Positions 36,501 through 43,770 of a stretch of 64,000 bases of DNA are shown piece by piece. Under the pieces are notes generated by a model that ran no database searches, was not told the origin of the DNA, and was given only the letters and a program-made list of their open reading frames with translations. Location of the stretch: assembly GCF_003314435.2 (NCBI RefSeq), contig NZ_QNVY02000003.1, positions 124,001 to 188,000 of the forward strand, in the 5' to 3' direction. Source of the DNA: Flavobacterium petrolei. GTDB taxonomy: Bacteria > Bacteroidota > Bacteroidia > Flavobacteriales > Flavobacteriaceae. Both the position numbers and the translations under genes were made by a program. Position 1 is the stretch's first letter, and each line of letters begins with the position of its first letter.

Positions 36501-37268
36501 GAGGATGATACTTTTGGAATGGATTTCAATCGCGTTCGAATCAAAATGTTGAAAGTGATGCCTTCCATAAAAAGAGTAGGCAAATACGGCAGTTCCATCC
36601 AGTTTCAAACCAGTTTTGAAAGAATCACTGTAGAAGAAACCATGAACCGATTTGTTGACATTTCGGGAGATATAAGTCCCGCTGTTTTTGATGACCAACA
36701 ATTTGCCGGAGCAACCTTAAAATACAGTTATGAAAATTATGATGTTCCCTCCTTTCCAACCATGGGAATGGGATTTTCTATTGCTGGGACATGGAAAATG
36801 AATTTGGACGACACCAAACGAAATTTCCCTGCCATAGAAAGTAAACTTAATTTTAACCATAAAATTGATGCTAACGGAAAATTAGTTTTGGCCACCATCC
36901 TGAGGGGAAAAATGGTATTGAATGATAATTTTGATTTTTTCCAAGGTGCGAATTTAGGTGGTGACTACGATTTGAGAGGATTTAGAAACGAACGTTTTTT
37001 AGGAAACCAATCTTTTTATCAAAGTAGTGATATACGCTGGAATTTAGGCAAAATAAAAAGAAGTATTATCCCGATGTCTTTCGGAGTTTTAGGAGGTTTT
37101 GATTACGGGAGAGTTTGGTTAAAAGGCGAAAATTCAGAGAAATGGCACCAATCTTTTGGCGGTGGATTGTGGCTTAACGGTCTGAATGCATTGACGGCAC
37201 GTCTAACTTATTTTAAAAGTGCAGGTGAAGAAGCGCGAATAGCTTTTGGGTTAGGATTTGGATTTTAA
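33534..37268 (+). CDS. Lipoprotein joining a calcineurin-like phosphoesterase and a BamA-like barrel
   Basis: A 1244-residue envelope protein. A lipobox LMIQSC puts the mature N-terminus at Cys29. Residues 55-375 form a metallophosphoesterase with D63 in LIGDAGN, GDN at 96-98, GNHD at 139-142, a later ALHHPLMSNGSHG and the final GHDH. The region 400-870 carries a segment near residue 619 (GDWDRHEDQWRW, then IPRDRDQAF) that recalls atypical kinase or phosphotransfer folds. From about residue 900 a Bac_surface_Ag/BamA-like barrel runs to a C-terminal GLGFGF. It is divergent from the HD-PycTM gene and overlaps the next gene by 18 bp. The substrate is unknown. Confidence 0.85.
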   Translation: MKLFSDNCFITFNKAGFILFLSGLMIQSCATHHAQFGQNIKKPVTLNATDSSKIAHTFYLIGDAGNTNETTAKQTLADLENRLKKATENTTLLFLGDNIYPKGLPNTELTNERIIAESKLTNQLKLSKNFKGQTIFIPGNHDWYSGIKGLERQAKFVTEYLNDKKSFLPRKSCGIDDLEISKNLVLITIDSQWFLEDWDNSPTINDDCTIKTREAFFVEFENLLIKNQEKTVVLALHHPLMSNGSHGGQFSVEKQLFPLEQKIPLPVLGSVANFLRKTSGVSPQDIQNKQYTLFIKRVKTLLQNQDNVIVVSGHDHNLQYIEKDNIKQIISGAGSKSEAARAIFPNDFSYGRNGYATLAVFENGAAKVSFFGKEDNKEKLIYEQLVLDEKDDYNTQIFPATFPKTTTSSIYTNKQTKKSGFYRFFFGNHYRKYYSLPIAATTTTIDTLFGGLQPKRSGGGHQSNSLQLTDKNGKEYVMRAMKKSTTRFLQAVAFKNQFIQEEFENTYADDLLSDFYTTAHPYTPFAVGNLAAKIGVAHTNPKLYYIPKHKALKNFNANFGDELYLVEERPTDSQINVKSFGDPLAIISTEDVMKNLHKDEKYSVDESAYIRARLFDMLIGDWDRHEDQWRWGEYQEGNKIIYKPIPRDRDQAFTKYDGALLFVLMKNVALRHMKPFKEKMSNVKLMNREPYPLDLAFIKSADENEWIKQAKYIQENLSDADIDGAFTNLPNEVQDETIKDIKHKLKLRRNELHQSASIYYSVLQHTVLIVGTDKKDKFIIQNKEKNKLEIQVYRVKNGTDELQYTKNFTAKKTKKIWIYGLDDDDIFEVNGASNSGIKIRLIGGQNEDSYTVENGKKIKIHDFKSKDNTYNLDSKSTILLSDDYETSLYDYKKPKYNFFSALPNIGFNPDDGIKLGIVSGYLVNDFKQNPYTQKHSLKANYFFATKGYELIYNANFPKLFGKWDLNFESRFTSPNFTINYFGYGNETVNEDDTFGMDFNRVRIKMLKVMPSIKRVGKYGSSIQFQTSFERITVEETMNRFVDISGDISPAVFDDQQFAGATLKYSYENYDVPSFPTMGMGFSIAGTWKMNLDDTKRNFPAIESKLNFNHKIDANGKLVLATILRGKMVLNDNFDFFQGANLGGDYDLRGFRNERFLGNQSFYQSSDIRWNLGKIKRSIIPMSFGVLGGFDYGRVWLKGENSEKWHQSFGGGLWLNGLNALTARLTYFKSAGEEARIAFGLGFGF

Positions 37269-38126
37269 CATTTTTATGGAAACATCATAAACATTTCCTC
37301 CCAGACTTTTAGTTCTCTCATCGGCAATGAACAAGCGATCATTATCGGCGAAGCAGGCCGCTTCTTTTTGGGAAAAATGATTTAATTCTAATATTGTTTT
37401 TGTGCCCTTTAGAAAATTATCCCCTTGAAAATTTTCAAATAAAAAGAGTTTATCATGAGTTAGAACTGCAACTTTAGTCTCGTCAGGGCTAATCGTTGCA
37501 CTTGTAATAGCACAAGAATTATACGCGTCACATGTTTTGAATTCCCCCACTAAAACCGCTTGCTGAAAACCGGGTGTATTTGGAATTTTATACAAAAAGG
37601 CGGTTCCATCAAATCCTTTGCTTCGGTTTTTAGTAAAGAGATAGAAATTATTTTTAAACTCAAAAAAACCTTCTACATCATAAAACATTTCAGATTTTTT
37701 AGGAGGAAAATCTTTTTGTTCCGGATAGGCAAAAGAGACTTTGTAAACCGGATTTGTACCTTTAGAAGTTAAAGCATTTTTATCGATTTTATAAATGCTT
37801 AAATCCTGTCTTTCATTATCATTATTACCAAAATCACCAATATATAAGTTTCCTTCAGCGTCTTTTGTAATATCCTCCCAATCGATATTCTCTGTATTTT
37901 CGATGGTAATAGTTCTCTCCATTTTGCCATTGGAATCTAATCCATAAATGGCATTGGCATTCCCGCGGTCTTCCAAAGTCCAAAGTAAATCCGTTTCAGG
38001 ACTGTATATTATTCCTGAAACTTCTTTTAATTTATTTGGCAACGCATAGAGAGTTGTCAAGGATTTCGATTCTTGCTGACAAGCAAACAGAGTAAAAACA
38101 ACGACAAAAGAGCAATATTTTTTCAT
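37251..38126 (-). CDS. Lipoprotein with SdiA-regulated/propeller-like domain
   Basis: A 291-residue protein from the ATG at 38126; the longer frame to 38183 lacks a signal sequence, while MKKYCSFVVVFTLFACQQ gives a lipobox with Cys at position 16. The body (residues 30-290) looks like a beta-propeller: KEVSGIIYSPETDLLWTLED, NIDWEDITKDAEGNLYIGDF and KEAACFADNDRLFIADER resemble the SdiA-regulated / phytase-like repeat pattern seen in Bacteroidota. It is likely outer-membrane or surface-attached. Its 3' end overlaps the convergent phosphoesterase gene by 18 bp. The function is unknown. Confidence 0.72.
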   Translation of the reverse strand: MKKYCSFVVVFTLFACQQESKSLTTLYALPNKLKEVSGIIYSPETDLLWTLEDRGNANAIYGLDSNGKMERTITIENTENIDWEDITKDAEGNLYIGDFGNNDNERQDLSIYKIDKNALTSKGTNPVYKVSFAYPEQKDFPPKKSEMFYDVEGFFEFKNNFYLFTKNRSKGFDGTAFLYKIPNTPGFQQAVLVGEFKTCDAYNSCAITSATISPDETKVAVLTHDKLFLFENFQGDNFLKGTKTILELNHFSQKEAACFADNDRLFIADERTKSLGGNVYDVSIKMLKSKS

Positions 38127-38190
38127 GGTGTGAAAACGATAATTAATAGTAAATTTTGATACTGAAATGATTACTAAATACAATAACGAA

Positions 38191-39255
38191 TTAAATTATA
38201 TTCTTGAACACCTTATTTCCTTTGAAATTTCGAGTGATAAATTCGAATGCTGCAGCCATGATATTTCCCATCGATTTTGCCTTTTTAAAATTCAAATCAT
38301 TGGTATAACGATACAACTCCATTTGCAATTGTTTCAAATGAGATTCAGGCGCAAGTTCATCCTCACCCATAATTTCTAACAACCTGTTTATTCTATTTTC
38401 GGCAGAAAGTATTCTTTTGGCTAGGACAGATCTTTCTTCATCTTTATATTGTTCGATAGAACTGTTTTGAAGTTTGTCTTTGACCAATTTTACCATTGGG
38501 TAATTTTCTTTAAAAAACTGCGGGCGGTAGACTTTAAAATTCCCCTCGTAACACTGCTGGTCAAAATCGATTGCACGAATTTTATAAACGACGTGATCAA
38601 AATCATGCGTGGGAACAATCACATAATTATAAGAACGCATATCTCCTAATAATCGAATCATGCAGCGTTCATTGAACTTTACAAATTCTTTGGCTATTTG
38701 TGATTTCTCGGTTTCTGTACAATCAGCTAGTAAGGTTTTGATAAACACATCGCCGGGAATTCCCATAATATGTTCTTCAATCAAAGTGTCTTTGTAAACT
38801 AAAAAGTTGATTTTATCAGGCGAAAGAATATGTTCCAGTTCTAAGCCATACACTCGGGAAGCATCGGCTTTCTTGATGTAAAAATGAGTGTAATTGTCAT
38901 TAAGAATATTTCTTACTTTTATTCGGAATGGTTTCGAATTTCCAAAAGTGCAATAATCAATAGAATCCACATTTAAGAATTTGATAATCCCCAAATTTCC
39001 ATCCGAGTGCAATAGCGAATAGATTTTTTTTAGATTCAAATCAATTTCTTCTCTTTCAAATTCATTGTAATACACTCTAATCCATAAGGTATCCTGTTCG
39101 TTTTTATCGTAAACCGTTACAGATCCTGAAAAGCGTAATAAATCATCGTAAAAAATAGAAACTTTAGATATCCGATCAAAACGCTCTAAATACTCCAGAA
39201 GGGAATTATTTATAGGATAAGATGGTTTTTTAAAAAGCATTATTGGCTCACTCAT
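38191..39255 (-). CDS. Uncharacterised protein with kinase-like motifs
   Basis: A 354-residue soluble protein not recognised as a named family. The segment CMIRLLGDMRSYNYVIVPTH near residue 195 and, after it, KIRAIDFDQQCYE near residue 228 recall the catalytic D-x4-N loop and the metal-binding D of small or atypical protein kinases. The N-terminal half is beta-rich and could hold the ATP lobe, but no glycine loop is obvious. The C-terminal third is helical (KRILSAENRINRLLEIMGED). It lies upstream of, and on the same strand as, the propeller lipoprotein gene, with a 64-bp gap to it. The fold is inferred only. Confidence 0.6.
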   Translation of the reverse strand: MSEPIMLFKKPSYPINNSLLEYLERFDRISKVSIFYDDLLRFSGSVTVYDKNEQDTLWIRVYYNEFEREEIDLNLKKIYSLLHSDGNLGIIKFLNVDSIDYCTFGNSKPFRIKVRNILNDNYTHFYIKKADASRVYGLELEHILSPDKINFLVYKDTLIEEHIMGIPGDVFIKTLLADCTETEKSQIAKEFVKFNERCMIRLLGDMRSYNYVIVPTHDFDHVVYKIRAIDFDQQCYEGNFKVYRPQFFKENYPMVKLVKDKLQNSSIEQYKDEERSVLAKRILSAENRINRLLEIMGEDELAPESHLKQLQMELYRYTNDLNFKKAKSMGNIMAAAFEFITRNFKGNKVFKNII

Positions 39256-39337
39256 TGGAAAAAATTTAATACAAAATTACAATAAATAAACCTGCTGAAT
39301 GGGAATAGTTTCTAATTATATACCCGTTTTAAATTGA

Positions 39338-39499
39338 ATGATTTTGAAGAGAAAACAGGTCAAAAATTTAAAAAAAGAAGGTACATTACTCATAGAAATT
39401 AGTTTAGAATCCGAAAAAACTTACATGAAGAGTATCCTTTCAAATTTTCATCATTTAAAAGCTAGAAATAACATTAAATCTTATAGAAAAATATGCTGA
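39338..39499 (+). CDS. Possible small basic ORF
   Basis: An ATG-to-TGA frame of 53 codons begins MILKRKQVKNLKKEGTLLIE and continues with a helical, lysine-rich segment containing SEKTYMKSILSNFHH, ending IC. The composition looks like a real protein rather than random AT-rich translation, and the frame occupies an otherwise unexplained 428-bp gap. No promoter box directly upstream and no known family were recognised. It could equally be a decayed remnant. Confidence 0.28.
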   Translation: MILKRKQVKNLKKEGTLLIEISLESEKTYMKSILSNFHHLKARNNIKSYRKIC

Positions 39500-39639
39500 A
39501 CAATTTATTTCAAAATTGTAAAAAAAATACGAACATATTTTTTTTTAAATCTATAATACGTTATCTATAAATTATAGTTCCGACTTGGTAAAAAAAGTCT
39601 TTTTATGTTAAAAAAAACCGACACCGAAGATATTAGTTT

Positions 39640-39647
39640 TATATTTG
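39640..39647 (+). promoter_or_regulatory. -7 box of the PAS kinase / response regulator operon
   Basis: TATATTTG matches TAnnTTTG and lies 37 bp before the ATG at 39685. No -33 TTG at normal spacing was found. Confidence 0.45.
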
Positions 39648-39684
39648 AAAGCCCCCAATGCCTTAAAATATTTAAAACCTACTA

Positions 39685-41514
39685 ATGACTGATAAACTTG
39701 AACTCTATTTCAAGGCTGCGCAATCAGCTAAGATTGGTATTTGGAAAATGAATTTAGAAACCAATCACATTTTCTGGGATATGGTTACCAAGTGTATTCT
39801 GGAAGTTTCTGATGATTTTGAGCCTGTTTACGGTAGCGGAATACATTTTTATACTCCTGGTCCAAATAGAGAGCGAATTACAATGCTTATTGAAAAAGCG
39901 ATAAACGAAGGCATTTCATTTGAAGAAAAATTTGAAATAACGACAGCAAAAAATAATATTAAATATGTAGAATGCATTTGTCAAGTAGAATTTGTTGATG
40001 GAAAACCTTTCAATTTATTGGGTACTTTTCAAGACATCACAAATGAGCAAAATTTAATTAATGAGCTTCAATTAAATGTAGAAAAATTTTCATCTATATT
40101 CTCCAGTGCTAATGACGCTATTTTTATCATTGACACTTCTAACGGGGTTATTACCGATTGCAATCCAAGATCCGAAGAACTCACTGGATATCAAATTTCT
40201 GAATTAAAAGGCTTGCATAATTCCAGACTTTTTCCAGAGGAACACCGAAAGGAAGCACGGTATTTTCTTAGATATAATTTATACCGGAATCAATATAACG
40301 TAGATGAAACGTTCATCAAAACTAAATATGGAAAAGTAATTCCTGTCGAAATAGCCTCCGGAAAGAAATTTCAGATGGGTGACATCACGTATTTAGTATG
40401 TTATATCAGAGATACCAGCGAAAGAAAAAATGTTGAAAATAAATTGAATATGCTTTCGCTCGCTGCCTCCGAAACTACAGATACAATTGTTATTGCTAAT
40501 GCAAAAGGAGTTGCTGTGTGGGCAAACCAAGCTTATCTGGATCTCACGGGTTTAGAAATAGAAGAAGTTATAGGACAAAAACCAGGCTATTTATCCAAAG
40601 GTCCTGAAACGGATGAACAAACTACTTTATTGATGAAAAAAGCAATCGAAAATAAAGAAAGTATAAAAATCACGATACTCAATTATACTAAAAAGAAAGA
40701 AAAATACTGGTTTGAGTTGAATATCACAACAGTGTTTGACAGTGAGAATAACTTCATCAATTTCATAGGTGTAGGCCGAAATGTTACTTCAAGAATTGAA
40801 AAAGAGTTAGAACTAAAAAAACTCCTAGAAGTAACAAGCAGTCAAAATAATAAATTATACAATTTCACACACATTGTTTCGCATAATATCCGTTCACATA
40901 CCAGCAACCTTTCTATGGTTGTTGATGTGATTGAAAATACAGATGATGTTCACGAGAAACTTTCGTATTTTGACCTGTTCAAAGAAGGAACCGAAAAACT
41001 AGCGGAAAGTATTGAATATTTAAACGAAATTATAACCATTCAACAAAAAACAAATATTGAAAAGAAAGGAATTCGTTTAAAGCAAGAAATCGAAAAAACA
41101 AAAAAGTCATTACGTTTAGCGATAAAAGAAAGCAAAATACAAATCACTGACACCATTCCTGATGATTTGATTGTAACTGCAATTCCCGCTTACTTAGACA
41201 GTATTTTACTAAATTTGTTTACGAATGCCATAAAATACAAATCACCAAGACGAAATGCTACCTTAACAATAGGATTTGAAATTATTGAAAATTATATCGT
41301 AATAAATTTTAGAGACAATGGTCTAGGATTAAATTTAGAAAAAAACGGTCATAAACTTTTTGGAATGTATAAAACGTTCCATGGTAATGAAGACGCAAAA
41401 GGGATTGGTTTATTTATAACCAAAAACCAACTGGAAGCAATGGATGGCAAAATTGAAGTAGAAAGTGAAGAAGGTCAGGGTTCAAATTTTAAAATTTATC
41501 TAAATGAAAAATAA
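39685..41514 (+). CDS. Soluble PAS-domain histidine kinase
   Basis: A 609-residue cytoplasmic sensor kinase without transmembrane segments. Three PAS domains occupy about residues 1-125, 130-250 and 258-375, with typical ends such as LLGTFQDITNEQN, YIRDTSERKNVE and FIGVGRNVTSRIE. The DHp helix shows HIVSHNIRSHTSNL near residue 393 (phospho-His), and the catalytic domain shows NLFTNAIKYKS, RDNGLGLNL and GIGLFITKNQLEAMDGKIEV. The next gene, a CheY-like regulator, overlaps it by 11 bp and should be its partner. The signal could be light, oxygen or a small ligand; no cofactor residue is clear. Confidence 0.93.
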   Translation: MTDKLELYFKAAQSAKIGIWKMNLETNHIFWDMVTKCILEVSDDFEPVYGSGIHFYTPGPNRERITMLIEKAINEGISFEEKFEITTAKNNIKYVECICQVEFVDGKPFNLLGTFQDITNEQNLINELQLNVEKFSSIFSSANDAIFIIDTSNGVITDCNPRSEELTGYQISELKGLHNSRLFPEEHRKEARYFLRYNLYRNQYNVDETFIKTKYGKVIPVEIASGKKFQMGDITYLVCYIRDTSERKNVENKLNMLSLAASETTDTIVIANAKGVAVWANQAYLDLTGLEIEEVIGQKPGYLSKGPETDEQTTLLMKKAIENKESIKITILNYTKKKEKYWFELNITTVFDSENNFINFIGVGRNVTSRIEKELELKKLLEVTSSQNNKLYNFTHIVSHNIRSHTSNLSMVVDVIENTDDVHEKLSYFDLFKEGTEKLAESIEYLNEIITIQQKTNIEKKGIRLKQEIEKTKKSLRLAIKESKIQITDTIPDDLIVTAIPAYLDSILLNLFTNAIKYKSPRRNATLTIGFEIIENYIVINFRDNGLGLNLEKNGHKLFGMYKTFHGNEDAKGIGLFITKNQLEAMDGKIEVESEEGQGSNFKIYLNEK

Positions 41515-41905
41515 ATTGACATATATCATTGATGATGATAAATTAACCGTAAAACTAATGAGTATTCTTATTTCTAAAAATGATTTTTGTGAGGAAATAC
41601 AATCCTTTTATAATGCACAACATGCGATTGATAAATTAAAACAAAATGCGCTTGAAGACGGATTTTTACCCGATGCTATTCTGCTGGATCTGAATATGCC
41701 ATTCATGGACGGATGGCAGTTTTTAGATGAATTTATTTTATTATCCCTAAAAAAAGAAATCTCTATTTTCATCATGACTTCTTCTATAGATCCTGCAGAT
41801 ATTGAGATGGCAAAAAAATATAGCGTGGTTAAACATTATATTATGAAACCCATAACAGCCGAAAAATTACATAAGCTCTGCCTCTTAATTGGAGAAATAA
41901 ACTAA
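41504..41905 (+). CDS. CheY/Rcp1-like single-domain response regulator
   Basis: A 133-residue receiver with no output domain. TYIIDDDKLTVKLM contains the acidic pocket, DAILLDLNMPFMDGWQFL the phospho-acceptor Asp near residue 59, IFIMTSSIDPAD the Thr/Ser switch, and HYIMKPIT the Lys. The Rcp1-like MPxMxGWxFLDxF form is frequent in phytochrome or PAS kinase pairs. Its ATG lies inside the end of the kinase gene, so translation is coupled. It is paralogous to the regulator at 54696. Confidence 0.92.
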   Translation: MKNKLTYIIDDDKLTVKLMSILISKNDFCEEIQSFYNAQHAIDKLKQNALEDGFLPDAILLDLNMPFMDGWQFLDEFILLSLKKEISIFIMTSSIDPADIEMAKKYSVVKHYIMKPITAEKLHKLCLLIGEIN

Positions 41906-41962
41906 TTCCGATTAAATAGTAACAAATTCCTTTCTTGTTCGTCCTATATAAAAATGTAAAAG

Positions 41963-42868
41963 ATGAACCCATTGGAAACGATACTTTCTATCAAAAATCT
42001 CAGCAAACGTTATGGCGCACTTCAAGCACTAAAAAACGTTTCTTTCGATATTCATAAAGGCAACGTGTATGGAATTTTAGGGCCCAATGGGAGCGGAAAG
42101 TCAACAACTTTAGGTATTGCTCTGAATGTGGTCAATAAAACTTCTGGAGAATACAGCTGGTTTGGCGGTACAATGGAAACCCATGAAGCCTTAAAAAAAG
42201 TGGGGGCAATCATAGAAAGACCTAACTTTTATCCCTACATGACCGCTCAGGAAAACTTGGAACTGGTTTGCAAAATCAAAGGAATAAACTATGCTAAAGT
42301 CAACGAAAAATTGGAATTAGTAGGTTTAACAGATCGTCAGAACAGCAAATTCAGCACTTTTTCTCTGGGGATGAAACAACGCTTAGCCATAGCCTCTGCC
42401 CTATTGAATGATCCTGAAATTTTAATTCTCGACGAACCCACAAATGGTTTAGATCCTCAGGGAATTCATCAAATAAGAGATATTATCAAACAAATTGCAG
42501 CCAAAGGAACTACAATTTTACTGGCTTCTCATTTATTGGACGAAGTAGAAAAAGTGTGTACCCATGTTTTGGTTTTAAGAAAAGGCGAGATTTTATACAC
42601 CGGATTAGTAGACGGAATGTCTGCAAACGAAGGTTTCTTTGAAATACATGCTGATGACATTGACAATTTAATAGTAGTGGTACAAACACATCCTGCCGTA
42701 AAAAAGGTTGTGAATGAAGAAGGAAAGGTTTTAGTTTATTTAAAAGATGATTTAGACGCAAAAGAATTAAACCGATTTCTTTTTGAAAAAAATATTGTAT
42801 TAAATCACTTGGTTAAGCGAAAAAATAGCTTGGAAGAACAATTTTTGGAATTGACAAAAAATCAATAA
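41963..42868 (+). CDS. ABC transporter ATP-binding protein
   Basis: A 301-residue ATPase subunit. Walker A is GPNGSGKST near residue 39, the signature is FSLGMKQRLAIASALL near residue 133, and Walker B is LILDEPTNGLDPQG near residue 155, followed by the H-loop LLASHLLDEVEK. The C-terminal 80 residues are the extra domain typical of DrrA/CcmA-type drug or lipid exporters. It pairs with the ABC-2 permease that starts 50 bp downstream. The substrate is unknown. Confidence 0.93.
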   Translation: MNPLETILSIKNLSKRYGALQALKNVSFDIHKGNVYGILGPNGSGKSTTLGIALNVVNKTSGEYSWFGGTMETHEALKKVGAIIERPNFYPYMTAQENLELVCKIKGINYAKVNEKLELVGLTDRQNSKFSTFSLGMKQRLAIASALLNDPEILILDEPTNGLDPQGIHQIRDIIKQIAAKGTTILLASHLLDEVEKVCTHVLVLRKGEILYTGLVDGMSANEGFFEIHADDIDNLIVVVQTHPAVKKVVNEEGKVLVYLKDDLDAKELNRFLFEKNIVLNHLVKRKNSLEEQFLELTKNQ

Positions 42869-42918
42869 CAACGGTCTTACTAATCACAACCATTTAAAAC
42901 TTAAATCACAATTTCATA

Positions 42919-43755
42919 ATGAAACGACTTCTCTCAATAGAACTTCAAAAAATTTGGAAAAACAAAGCAAGCCGGGTTTTGACTTTGACCTATTTTATCC
43001 TTTTAACCTTCATTGCATTAATAGCCTCGATAAAATTTGACTTAGGTATTTTCAAATTTCATCTGGCAGAAATGGGAATATTCAATTTCCCTTTTATTTG
43101 GCATTTCAATACTTATATTGCGGCCGTTTTAAAATTGTTTTTAGCAATTGTAATCGTTTCCATGATGGCAAACGAATACAGTTATGGAACGCTGAAACAA
43201 AATTTAATTGATGGGATGAGCAAGAAGGAATTTATTCAATCTAAGTTTTTAACCGTCGTTTTATTTGCAACAGTATCTACCGTTTTTATTTTTATAATGT
43301 CACTTCTTCTAGGATTAAGCTTTTCTTCGTACACGGAAATTAGCATTGTATTCTCGGATTTAGAATACCTATTGGCCTATTTCATAAAATTAGTTGGATT
43401 TTTCTCTTTCTGTTTATTTTTAGGAATATTAGTCAAACGATCAGCATTTGCGCTGGGATTTCTATTGGTTTGGAATATTATCGAAGGGATTATCAAGGGA
43501 GTTTTGACTTTCAAAATTTTTCCTGAAAGTAAAACAGCAGCCTCAATTATGCAGTTTTTCCCTTTAGAATCAATGTCGAATTTAATTGTCGAACCCTTTT
43601 CCCGATTATCCGTGGTAAAAAACTTGGGAACACAAATTGGCTTAGATAATATTAAAAAATATGATGTAGAATTATCATCCATTATTATTGTTTTGTGCTG
43701 GACCGTGATTTTCATTTTCCTTTCCTACCGGTTATTAAAGAACAGAGATTTGTAG
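42919..43755 (+). CDS. ABC-2 type permease
   Basis: A 278-residue inner-membrane subunit with six predicted helices. The first follows the basic lead-in MKRLLSIELQKIWKNKASRV, and the segment MMANEYSYGTLKQNLIDGMSKKEF is the cytoplasmic loop typical of ABC-2 permeases such as those of sodium or antibiotic exporters. It works with the preceding ATPase as a two-gene exporter. The following T9SS gene begins only 15 bp after the stop, though it is probably independent. Confidence 0.9.
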   Translation: MKRLLSIELQKIWKNKASRVLTLTYFILLTFIALIASIKFDLGIFKFHLAEMGIFNFPFIWHFNTYIAAVLKLFLAIVIVSMMANEYSYGTLKQNLIDGMSKKEFIQSKFLTVVLFATVSTVFIFIMSLLLGLSFSSYTEISIVFSDLEYLLAYFIKLVGFFSFCLFLGILVKRSAFALGFLLVWNIIEGIIKGVLTFKIFPESKTAASIMQFFPLESMSNLIVEPFSRLSVVKNLGTQIGLDNIKKYDVELSSIIIVLCWTVIFIFLSYRLLKNRDL

Positions 43756-43770
43756 TATCTTTATGTTTCT

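Larger units (their letters stand above)
39256..39684. other. 428-bp AT-rich intergenic region
   Basis: The region separates the divergent unknown gene (38191-39255) and the PAS kinase gene (39685). It holds one 53-codon frame (39338-39499) and a TATATTTG box at 39640-39647. No strong hairpin, repeat or RNA gene was seen. Confidence 0.6.
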
